A model generated the notes under the pieces. The model saw nothing but the letters and a program-made list of their open reading frames with translations, was not told where the DNA came from and did no database searches. From Bacteroidota bacterium (GTDB lineage: Bacteria > Bacteroidota > Bacteroidia > SpSt-205 > S141-50): a stretch of 6,016 bases of DNA. The first letter of the stretch is position 1. Each line of letters begins with the position of its first letter. A program made the translations under genes and the position numbers. The stretch spans positions 1 to 6,016 of the forward strand of contig WFXK01000039.1 of the NCBI GenBank assembly GCA_015490695.1, read 5' to 3'. Positions 1 to 6,016 of the stretch are shown here, piece by piece.

Positions 1-1
1 C

Positions 2-100
2 TATAGCGATGAAGAATACTCTTGGGGCGGCACTTATAATACAACTTCTAAAGAAAAAACCGCTTCTATCACCGTGCGCCTAACTTACATTTTAGAATAA
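2..100 (+). CDS. C-terminal fragment of a probable outer-membrane or beta-rich protein (5' end outside window)
   Basis: An open frame enters from the left edge and ends at TAA 98-100, giving 32 residues. The tail runs ...KEKTASITVRLTYILE: I, V, L and Y alternate with T, R and T, as in an amphipathic transmembrane beta strand near a C-terminus, and Tyr and Trp occur just before it (YSDEEYSWGG). That fits the last hairpin of an outer-membrane beta-barrel, a common protein class in Bacteroidota, but 32 residues cannot identify a family. A second plus-strand frame is also open over part of this stretch (to about base 83). The frame chosen here has the more protein-like composition. Its last 32 bases overlap, tail to tail, the 3' end of the minus-strand histidine kinase. 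Confidence 0.5.
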   Translation, partial: YSDEEYSWGGTYNTTSKEKTASITVRLTYILE

Positions 101-1277
101 CACAAAAAACACTTCCCTTTCCTACTTCGCTCCATTTCAAAAAAATCTTCCCTTTGTGTATTTGTTCTATGACTCGTTTTGCTAAACTCAAACCAATACC
201 CCAACCATGTGCTTTAGTAGAAAATCCTGGTGTAAATAAACGATTACGATGCTGTGGTAAAATCCCCGTGCCATTGTCAATAACTTCTATGATCAAGTGG
301 TTATCTTTCAAATACGCTTTTAATTCAATCTGTGGATTAGGAACCTCTTTACAGGCGTCTAAGGCATTTTTTAGAAGGTTTTCTATCACCCATTGAAATA
401 ATGTAGGTTCTAAAGGGAGAGAGAAGTCTTCAGGGATTGCTATTGTTGCTTTGAGGGTTACTTCCTTAGCAGCGCGCTCCTTTATATAAAATAAAGTTTG
501 TTTTAATAGAGGGACAACAGCATGAGGTTTTAAAACAGGAGAAGAACCGATTTTAGAAAACCGTTCAGTTACTTTCTGTAATTGTTTTAAGTCTTTTTCC
601 ATGCGTTCCCAATAAGTAGTATAAGGCGGATGGGGTAATTCCTCTTTTAATACTTCCATCCATGCTAATAACCCCGATATAGGAGTGCCTAATTGATGCG
701 CTGTCTCTTTCGCTAAAGCAACCCACAACCGATCTTGCTCATTGCGACGAGTAATATAAAAGTTTACTAACAGGATGACTACAAACAAAACGAAGATAGC
801 AATGGCTACATAAGGATAAAAGTACAATTTCCGCAGGGTATCCGACTCCATGTAGTAAACGTAGTTGTATTTACCAGGAGCATAAGTGATTTTCAAAGGA
901 GGTAAGCCACGACGCTTCATTTGTTTTAATTTTTTTTGTAAAAAGGCTTGTTTTTCCTTTTCACTCAAATGGGAAGGAATTTCTAAGTTGTGTCCTATAG
1001 GATTTCCTTTTTCATCGGTGATAATAGCAGGTACAGCAATTAAAGGTGGATGACTGCTATCTCTACGAATCACATTTTGAAATAAAAAGGCAACCTCACA
1101 TCCAGGCTCTGCTGTAGCAATAAATTCTATAACTTTTACATAAAAACGAATACGATTTTGCTCTTCTTTAGCTAATTGTGCTGCAAGCTGATTAGAATAC
1201 CATAGTGCTACAACAATAGCAACAAATCCCAGTAAAAAAATAAGATGTATCCAGCGGAACCGGTAAAGCCATTGCAT
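69..1277 (-). CDS. Membrane sensor histidine kinase (orphan, Bacteroidota type)
   Basis: A 402-residue inner-membrane kinase expected to autophosphorylate on His and pass the phosphate to a response regulator. Seen in the protein: a first membrane helix at about 10-27, an extracytoplasmic sensor region at about 30-150 (containing AVPAIITDEKGNPIGHN), a second helix at about 153-174, the H-box KETAHQLGTPISGL with phospho-acceptor H194, N-box ENLLKNALDA (N304), G1-box DNGTGI (334-339), F-box LFTPGFSTK (347-355) and G2-box GWGIGLSLAKR (358-368). All catalytic boxes are intact, so it should be active. The ligand is unknown. There is no response regulator in the window. Its ATG directly follows the thrS stop (TAAATG on the minus strand) with no evident Shine-Dalgarno site, so co-transcription and coupled translation with thrS are likely. 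I saw no TAnnTTTG box in the roughly 70 bases upstream of its start. Confidence 0.95.
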   Translation of the reverse strand: MQWLYRFRWIHLIFLLGFVAIVVALWYSNQLAAQLAKEEQNRIRFYVKVIEFIATAEPGCEVAFLFQNVIRRDSSHPPLIAVPAIITDEKGNPIGHNLEIPSHLSEKEKQAFLQKKLKQMKRRGLPPLKITYAPGKYNYVYYMESDTLRKLYFYPYVAIAIFVLFVVILLVNFYITRRNEQDRLWVALAKETAHQLGTPISGLLAWMEVLKEELPHPPYTTYWERMEKDLKQLQKVTERFSKIGSSPVLKPHAVVPLLKQTLFYIKERAAKEVTLKATIAIPEDFSLPLEPTLFQWVIENLLKNALDACKEVPNPQIELKAYLKDNHLIIEVIDNGTGILPQHRNRLFTPGFSTKAHGWGIGLSLAKRVIEQIHKGKIFLKWSEVGKGSVFCVILKCKLGAR

Positions 1278-3185
1278 TTATTTCAGTGGGTCAAACTCGT
1301 TTTCAAAGACTTCAAGAGCTGCCGTTATATCCATAACCCCTAAGTTCCCTTTACCGTGTTTTCGTAACGAAACTTGATTATTTTCTTCTTCTTTCTTACC
1401 GACAATGACCATGTATGGGATTTTTTGGGTTTCTGCATTACGGATTTTTTTATTGAGTGTTTCACTACTTCGGTCTACAATAACTCGGAATTTTTGTAGT
1501 TGTTGTGCTACTTTTTCTGCATAGGGGATGAGCGCATCGCTAATAGGTAAAACAGCAACTTGAATAGGGGCTAACCAAAAAGGTAAATTTCCCGCTGTGT
1601 GCTCTATAAGGATACCGATAAAACGTTCAAAAGAACCTAAAATAGCGCGGTGAATCATCACTGGACGATGTTTTTGCCCATCTGCCCCAATGTAGTTCAA
1701 ATCAAAACGTTCGGGCATGGAGAAATCTAATTGAATCGTTCCTAACTGCCATGCTCTATCTAAGGAATCGTGAACAACGAAATCTATTTTGGGTCCGTAG
1801 AACGCTCCTTCCCCTTCTTGAATAGTGTAGTTGACTTCTGCTTTTTCTAATGCCTGTTTTAGTGCGTTTTCTGCTTTTTCCCAGATAGCAAGGTCCCCAA
1901 TGTATTTTTCAGGACGCGTAGAAAGAAAAACATTTACTTTTTCAAAACCGAAAATCTTATAAATATCAAATACCAGGTGGATGAGTTGAATGACTTCTTG
2001 TTCTATTTGGTCGGGAGTGCAGTAGATGTGGGCATCGTCTTGGGTAAAGGCGCGAACTCTAAAAAGTCCATGTAAAGCCCCTGAGGGTTCATGCCGATGA
2101 ACTAAACCGAACTCAAACAAACGCAGAGGTAAGTCCTGATAAGAACGCTGTTGACTACGATAAACAAAAGTAGAACCAGGACAATTCATCGGTTTAATAG
2201 CAAAGTCTCTGTCATCTATGGAAGTAAAATACATGTTTTCTTTGTAGTTATCGTAATGGCCCGAACGTTTCCATAGAACATCACTTAAGATGATGGGTGT
2301 TTGGATTTCTTCGTAATCTAATTGCAATAAACGTTTTCGCATGAAGGTTTTAAGTTGATTGAGGATAATCATTCCTTTGGGGTGCCAGAAGGGAAAGCCT
2401 GGTCCTTCTTCGTGGAAAGAAAACAATTGAAGTTGTTTTCCGATTTTACGATGGTCTCGTTTTTTTGCTTCTTCTAATTTATGTAGATATTCTTTAAGTT
2501 CTTTTTGAGAAGGGAAGCTAATAGCATACACCCGTGTTAGTTGAGGATTGTTTGCATCTCCGCGCCAATAAGCACCAGCTACATTTAAAATCTTCATCGC
2601 TTTAATAACCTTAGAATTCGGGATGTGAGGACCACGACATAAATCTACAAAGTTACCTGAATAATAGAAAGTTACTGTATCGTCTGGGATTTGTTCTAAG
2701 ATTTCCAGTTTGTAAGGGTTATTTCTTTTTTTATAAAAGGCGATTGCTTCTTCTTTTGGAATATATTTTCTTACGAAGGTTTCCCCTGAACGGGCTAATT
2801 CTAAAAACTTTTTTTCTATTTTTTCAAAGTCTTCAGGCGTGAATTTATGTTCACCAAAGTCAATATCGTAATAAAATCCTTGTTCTATAGGTGGACCAAT
2901 AGCCAGTTTGACATCAGGATAGTAGTATTCTATAGCTTCTGCCATGATGTGGGCAGAGGAGTGCCAAAAAGCCATTTTTCCTTCAGGGTCTTCCCAAGTT
3001 AAAATTTTAATTTTAGCATCTCTTTCAATGGGACGTGTTAAATCCCATACTTCATCGTTGACTTTAATAGCTAGGGCTTTTTTTGCTAAGGAAGTGCTAA
3101 TATCCTTAGCAATTTCCATTCCTGTGATACCGGATGGGTAGGTGCGCACGCTCCCGTCAGGAAACGTAATTTGAATTTCTGCCAT
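1278..3185 (-). CDS. thrS: Threonine--tRNA ligase
   Basis: Cytoplasmic class II synthetase that charges tRNA-Thr with threonine using ATP. Its 635 residues are close to the full bacterial length (E. coli about 642). Domain order: TGS beta-grasp domain at about 1-63; editing domain with HSSAH (H75, H79) and CRGPH (C183, H187), which form the site that clears mischarged Ser-tRNA; catalytic core at about 245-530 with zinc ligands C335 (MNCPGS), H386 (TQDDAHIY) and H512 (IHRAILGS), motif 2 around RHEPSGAL (364-371) and motif 3 RFIGILIEH (521-529); and a C-terminal anticodon-binding domain at about 540-635. All key residues are present. The ATG at 3185 is supported by the family's N-terminus and by a promoter ending 7 bases upstream. 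No T-box or other leader fits in that space. It heads a two-gene unit with the kinase. Confidence 0.99.
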   Translation of the reverse strand: MAEIQITFPDGSVRTYPSGITGMEIAKDISTSLAKKALAIKVNDEVWDLTRPIERDAKIKILTWEDPEGKMAFWHSSAHIMAEAIEYYYPDVKLAIGPPIEQGFYYDIDFGEHKFTPEDFEKIEKKFLELARSGETFVRKYIPKEEAIAFYKKRNNPYKLEILEQIPDDTVTFYYSGNFVDLCRGPHIPNSKVIKAMKILNVAGAYWRGDANNPQLTRVYAISFPSQKELKEYLHKLEEAKKRDHRKIGKQLQLFSFHEEGPGFPFWHPKGMIILNQLKTFMRKRLLQLDYEEIQTPIILSDVLWKRSGHYDNYKENMYFTSIDDRDFAIKPMNCPGSTFVYRSQQRSYQDLPLRLFEFGLVHRHEPSGALHGLFRVRAFTQDDAHIYCTPDQIEQEVIQLIHLVFDIYKIFGFEKVNVFLSTRPEKYIGDLAIWEKAENALKQALEKAEVNYTIQEGEGAFYGPKIDFVVHDSLDRAWQLGTIQLDFSMPERFDLNYIGADGQKHRPVMIHRAILGSFERFIGILIEHTAGNLPFWLAPIQVAVLPISDALIPYAEKVAQQLQKFRVIVDRSSETLNKKIRNAETQKIPYMVIVGKKEEENNQVSLRKHGKGNLGVMDITAALEVFENEFDPLK

Positions 3186-3192
3186 AGAAAGG

Positions 3193-3223
3193 CAAAATTA
3201 GAAGGGATTATTTAGTTGTGCAA
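3193..3223 (-). promoter_or_regulatory. Bacteroidota-type promoter for thrS (and the kinase)
   Basis: Read on the minus strand, TTG (plus-strand CAA 3221-3223) is followed after 20 bp by TAATTTTG (plus-strand 3193-3200). This matches the TTG/TTTG -33 and TAnnTTTG -7 consensus of the Bacteroidota primary sigma factor, with normal spacing. Only 7 bases separate the -7 box from the thrS ATG, so the expected transcript start leaves a leader of only a few nucleotides. The site interleaves with the plus-strand promoter. Confidence 0.75.
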
Positions 3224-3247
3224 TGGCATGGAAACTTGCTATCTTTG
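3216..3247 (+). promoter_or_regulatory. Bacteroidota-type promoter for thiS and the cytochrome
   Basis: TTG at 3216-3218, a 21-bp spacer and TATCTTTG at 3240-3247 match the Bacteroidota -33/-7 consensus. The -7 box ends 5 bases before ATG 3253. This rules against the in-frame ATG at 3223, which lies inside the promoter, and predicts a nearly leaderless thiS mRNA. The -33 element sits inside the spacer of the opposing thrS promoter, so RNA polymerase probably cannot occupy both at once. Confidence 0.75.
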
Positions 3248-3252
3248 CCTTG

Positions 3253-3465
3253 ATGAAAGTCTTCATTAACGGCGAAGAACGACAGCTCACTACTAACTCT
3301 ATTACGTTAAAAACATTATTAAAAACCTACTATCCCCATCTTTTGGAAGCCAAAGGAATTGCTATTGCAGTTAATCAAGAAGTCGTTCCTAAGAGTCGGT
3401 GGGAGAACTATCGTCTTAAAGAAAAAGATAAAATAGAAATTGTTAGTGCGTTTCAAGGAGGATGA
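3253..3465 (+). CDS. thiS: Sulfur carrier protein ThiS (thiamine biosynthesis)
   Basis: A 70-residue ubiquitin-like beta-grasp protein, normal length for ThiS. In thiamine synthesis its C-terminal Gly-Gly is adenylated by ThiF and converted to a thiocarboxylate that gives sulfur to ThiG for the thiazole ring. Seen here: N-terminal strand MKVFINGEE, helix around LKTLLKTYY, the family core GIAIAVNQEVVPKSRW (35-50), the strand DKIEIVSAFQGG, and the terminal GG at 69-70. The start at 3253 gives the usual ThiS N-terminus. An ATG at 3223 would add MAWKLAIFAL and lies within the promoter. None of the usual partners (thiE, thiG, thiH, thiF) follow. Instead the stop overlaps the ATG of a multiheme cytochrome by 4 bp (ATGA). 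MoaD is a related fold, but the central VNQEVVPK(S/R)W block favours ThiS. Confidence 0.93.
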   Translation: MKVFINGEERQLTTNSITLKTLLKTYYPHLLEAKGIAIAVNQEVVPKSRWENYRLKEKDKIEIVSAFQGG

Positions 3466-5882
3466 AGTGGCAGTGGTTGTTTGTGTTTTCTTTGTTTTTA
3501 TGCGTAACAGCATGGTTTAGTGCCAGTCGTATCTCAACAATGCCCGAAAACGCTTGTTTGCGATGCCATAAAGGCATAGAGCCTATTCGGGACCCGCATT
3601 CTAAGATGATGCAAGCAATCTATGAAGTAGCAGAAAAAGCAGGTTTTCCCGGTAACGATTGTATTGTTTGCCATGGCGGCAACCCTAAAGGAAAAGATTT
3701 TAAAACTATCCATCAGGGTACTGTAGCCTATTTTAAGACGCATCCTGGTCCAAAGGCGTTTTATCCTGACCCAGGTAGTCCTTGGATTAATCAACATACT
3801 TGTGGGCAATGCCATGAAGAATTAGTTAAAACCCAATGGACTTCTTTAATGATGACCGAAGCGGGGAAGATTCAGGGAGTACTTTGGGGATTTGGTTTAG
3901 ATAGCGCTTATGACCATCGTTATGCGAATTATAAAGTTTATGCTTTAGCGCTTCATCAACGTTTAGGCACAGCGGTGTTTAAGCGCTATATGGAGCAATT
4001 AGCGCGTTTAGAGCCACAGGTGTTTAAGGACAGCATGGAAGTTGTTCCTTCAGCACCTGATGCAGAAGAGGTTGAAAAAGACCCTCGTTTAGCAGCGTTC
4101 ACCTATATTCGTGGGGAGTGTCAGCGCTGCCATTTGGGTAATCAAGGTAGAAGAGTGCGAGGTGATTTCCGCGGTATGGGATGCAGCGCCTGCCATATCC
4201 CCTATAGCAACGAAGGCTACTACGAAGGCAATGATCCTACTATCCCAAAAGATGAACAAGGACATCCCTTGGTACACCGTATCCAAGCTACACGAGAAGC
4301 AAAAGTCATCGTTCATGGAAAAACCTATTCAGGAATCCCTATAGAAACTTGTACTACTTGTCATAACCGGGGTAGACGCATCGGAGTTTCTTTTCAAGGG
4401 CTTATGGAAACGGCTTATCAATCGCCCTTTATGGGGCTTCCTGAAGCACCACCCCCTCCGAAATTACATACAAAAAACTATCTGCACCTACAACCTGACG
4501 TGCATTTGTTAAAAGGTATGCTTTGTCAAGACTGCCATACTTCCTTAGATGTCCATAGCGATGGTACGCTGGTAGGTACTACGCAGGCTGCTGTAGAAAT
4601 AGAATGTAGTGATTGTCATGGTACCCCTTCGCACTATCCTTGGGAATTGCCTTTGGGATACGGAGATGAGATTGGCAGAGAAGCGCCTGCTAAAGGACAA
4701 CCAAGAGGAGTGGTAAAAGAACTACCACAATGGATGAAAAAGGGAACAGTGTATCCTCCTGAAGATGGCTATTTACTGAGTGCCCGAGGAAATCCCATAG
4801 GCAATGTCGTTAAAAGAGGGAACAAGGTTGTTGTGCATACGGCAGCAGGACGCTCTATCATCCTTACTCCTTTAAAAGATTTAGTAAAGAAAGGAAAACT
4901 TTCTGAGGAGGGGTATGTTGCTATGGTACAGGTGGCACGTCACATAGATAAAATGGAATGTTATGCTTGTCATGATACATGGGCGCCGCAATGTTATGGT
5001 TGCCATATCCGAATAGATTACAGCAGAGGCAAGCAATTAGTAGATTGGGTTGCTATAGGGCATGCGCATGATGAACAAGGGTTAAGTGCAGACGCCCGAG
5101 GAGAAAAGGAACGTTTCCGCATAGCAGGTAAAGTCCATGAAGAGCGTAGTTATCTACGCTGGGAAAATCCTCCCTTGGCTTGGAACGGAGAAAACAGAGT
5201 CTCCCCCGTAACAACAGGATGCCAAACTACTATCACTGTTGTTGATAAACAAGGTAAACCATTATTACTTAATCATATTTTTTTGATTACAGGTAAGGAG
5301 ACCAACGATACGGTCTTAGCTTTAGATATGGTGCCTCTACATTCACATACTGTACAAAAAAAGGCACGCAGTTGTGAAAGTTGTCATAATGACCCTAAGG
5401 CGGTGGGGTTAGGGATAGAGGAGGGAAGACTTTACTATCGTCCTGACACTCCTTACGTGGTGGATTTGCTTACTGCAGAAGGTAAAATCATTCCTAAGCG
5501 TTATCAAGTTCAGTTTCCTGCGATTTCCCATTTGCGATGGGATTGGTCTCGCTTCTTAGATGAACAATGGCGGCAATATCATACTGTAGGACATCACTTA
5601 AAAGGCTCAAGACCTTTTACAAAAGAAGAAATATTGCGTATTTATCGCAAAGGGGTTTGTCTCTCCTGTCATAAAACTATTCCTAAAGGCGATTTAGCAG
5701 TAAACTTAATGCATCATATCCGAAAAACTGCAGGAATAACGATAGACCAAGAAAACCATGACGCTTTATTGTATAAACTACTTCTTTTCAATGCCTGGGT
5801 TCAAGTCTTTGGAGGTGTGGGAATTGTTTTAATTGGAGGGTGGGTGTACTATCGTTATAGGAAACGCCGTAGAGGTAAGTGA
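3462..5882 (+). CDS. Membrane-anchored dodecaheme c-type cytochrome
   Basis: An 806-residue exported multiheme cytochrome, presumably carrying electrons in the periplasm. Twelve CXXCH heme sites begin at residues 32, 67, 114, 220, 241, 297, 355, 382, 500, 511, 638 and 733. More than two dozen other histidines could serve as distal ligands. An N-terminal hydrophobic segment (about 5-20, after K2) directs Sec export; the cleavage site is weak (perhaps after S22), so it may stay as an anchor. It is not a lipoprotein, because C14 lacks a lipobox. A C-terminal helix at about 775-797, followed by RYRKRRRGK, should cross the inner membrane with the tail in the cytoplasm. Two heme-free stretches (387-499, 516-637) probably form separate folded parts. 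ATG 3462 is the only plausible start, since an in-frame TAG lies at 3444-3446. I cannot assign it to a named family. It is probably an electron-transfer protein or quinol-linked oxidoreductase subunit; partners are not in the window. Confidence 0.93.
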   Translation: MKWQWLFVFSLFLCVTAWFSASRISTMPENACLRCHKGIEPIRDPHSKMMQAIYEVAEKAGFPGNDCIVCHGGNPKGKDFKTIHQGTVAYFKTHPGPKAFYPDPGSPWINQHTCGQCHEELVKTQWTSLMMTEAGKIQGVLWGFGLDSAYDHRYANYKVYALALHQRLGTAVFKRYMEQLARLEPQVFKDSMEVVPSAPDAEEVEKDPRLAAFTYIRGECQRCHLGNQGRRVRGDFRGMGCSACHIPYSNEGYYEGNDPTIPKDEQGHPLVHRIQATREAKVIVHGKTYSGIPIETCTTCHNRGRRIGVSFQGLMETAYQSPFMGLPEAPPPPKLHTKNYLHLQPDVHLLKGMLCQDCHTSLDVHSDGTLVGTTQAAVEIECSDCHGTPSHYPWELPLGYGDEIGREAPAKGQPRGVVKELPQWMKKGTVYPPEDGYLLSARGNPIGNVVKRGNKVVVHTAAGRSIILTPLKDLVKKGKLSEEGYVAMVQVARHIDKMECYACHDTWAPQCYGCHIRIDYSRGKQLVDWVAIGHAHDEQGLSADARGEKERFRIAGKVHEERSYLRWENPPLAWNGENRVSPVTTGCQTTITVVDKQGKPLLLNHIFLITGKETNDTVLALDMVPLHSHTVQKKARSCESCHNDPKAVGLGIEEGRLYYRPDTPYVVDLLTAEGKIIPKRYQVQFPAISHLRWDWSRFLDEQWRQYHTVGHHLKGSRPFTKEEILRIYRKGVCLSCHKTIPKGDLAVNLMHHIRKTAGITIDQENHDALLYKLLLFNAWVQVFGGVGIVLIGGWVYYRYRKRRRGK

Positions 5883-5946
5883 TAAAAGGGGACTATGAGG
5901 GGATAAAAAGATTTTATTTTCATGAGGAATTTTGGTAGATACATTA

Positions 5947-5954
5947 TAGCTTTG
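5947..5954 (+). promoter_or_regulatory. Possible -7 box for the next gene
   Basis: TAGCTTTG fits TAnnTTTG and lies 20 bases before ATG 5975, a reasonable leader. No TTG is found 19-21 bp upstream; the nearest, TTTG at 5931-5934, is only 12 bp away. The call therefore rests on one half-site. If real, the downstream gene has its own transcript and is not simply part of the thiS-cytochrome unit. Confidence 0.35.
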
Positions 5955-5974
5955 AGGCAAAATTCTATACGGCT

Positions 5975-6016
5975 ATGAGGCGATATACGTTTATTTTGTT
6001 AGCGGTACTACTTGGC
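5975..6016 (+). CDS. Start of an exported protein (3' end outside window)
   Basis: ATG 5975 opens a frame to the right edge that encodes MRRYTFILLAVLLG: two arginines, then a hydrophobic run, the classic start of a Sec signal peptide or membrane anchor. Only 14 codons are visible, so function cannot be stated. It lies 92 bp after the cytochrome stop on the same strand. A periplasmic or outer-membrane partner of the cytochrome is possible but unproven. A possible -7 box at 5947-5954 supports this start. Confidence 0.55.
   Translation, partial: MRRYTFILLAVLLG

Noticed and set aside
154..396. Plus-strand open frame opposite the histidine kinase
   Set aside because: It is antisense to the conserved kinase ATPase boxes and has no domain, promoter or ribosome site of its own.
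3223..3252. Longer thiS starting at the in-frame ATG 3223
   Set aside because: It would add ten hydrophobic residues not found in ThiS and would place the start inside the promoter, before its -7 box. ATG 3253 gives the usual family length.
1278..3465. ThrS (TGS domain) and ThiS both carry beta-grasp folds and are divergent neighbours
   Set aside because: The shared fold is ancient and widespread. Nothing in the sequence suggests exchange or a functional link, so it is treated as coincidence.
3495..3510. Lipoprotein signal at C14 of the cytochrome
   Set aside because: The residues before the cysteine (L-F-L) do not fit the lipobox, which needs a small residue directly before Cys.
4089..4344. 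Open frames on both strands within the cytochrome gene
   Set aside because: They lie fully inside a gene confirmed by heme motifs, have no recognisable protein features, and look like chance shadows of its codon use.
5903..5920. Possible terminator after the cytochrome: ATAAAA, 3-base loop, TTTTAT, then T-run
   Set aside because: The stem is only six A-T pairs with no G-C pairing, too weak to call an intrinsic terminator.

Overview
The window looks like chromosomal DNA of a member of the Bacteroidota. This rests on three things: TAnnTTTG -7 boxes with TTG -33 elements ahead of genes, near absence of usable Shine-Dalgarno sites, and a histidine kinase with the AHQLGTPIS H-box and STK..GWGIGLSLAKR ATP-lid typical of that phylum. 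The DNA is moderately AT-rich and densely packed. No RNA genes, insertion sequences, CRISPR arrays or large repeats were seen. No gap between genes exceeds about 100 bases.

Layout: (1) bases 2-100, plus strand, the last 32 codons of a protein that begins outside the window, ending in an outer-membrane-type beta strand. (2) Minus strand, transcribed right to left: thrS (3185 down to 1278), followed with no gap by an orphan membrane sensor histidine kinase (1277 down to 69). The kinase's 3' end overlaps the partial gene tail to tail by 32 bp. (3) A 67-bp divergent control region (3186-3252) with two interleaved Bacteroidota-type promoters, each starting a transcript with almost no 5' leader. 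(4) Plus strand: thiS (3253-3465), overlapping by 4 bp a gene for a large 12-heme c-type cytochrome (3462-5882) with an N-terminal export signal and a C-terminal membrane anchor. (5) A 92-bp gap with a possible -7 box and a tiny upstream frame, then the first 14 codons of another exported protein (5975 to the window end).

The two halves are a housekeeping/sensing unit (threonyl-tRNA synthetase plus a kinase) and a unit pairing a thiamine-biosynthesis sulfur carrier with a periplasmic electron-transfer protein. The cytochrome is the most interesting item. It has twelve CXXCH sites, two long heme-free stretches, a His-His pair between its last heme and its membrane anchor, and translational overlap with thiS rather than with respiratory or thiamine partners. 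Its electron donor and acceptor cannot be read from the sequence.
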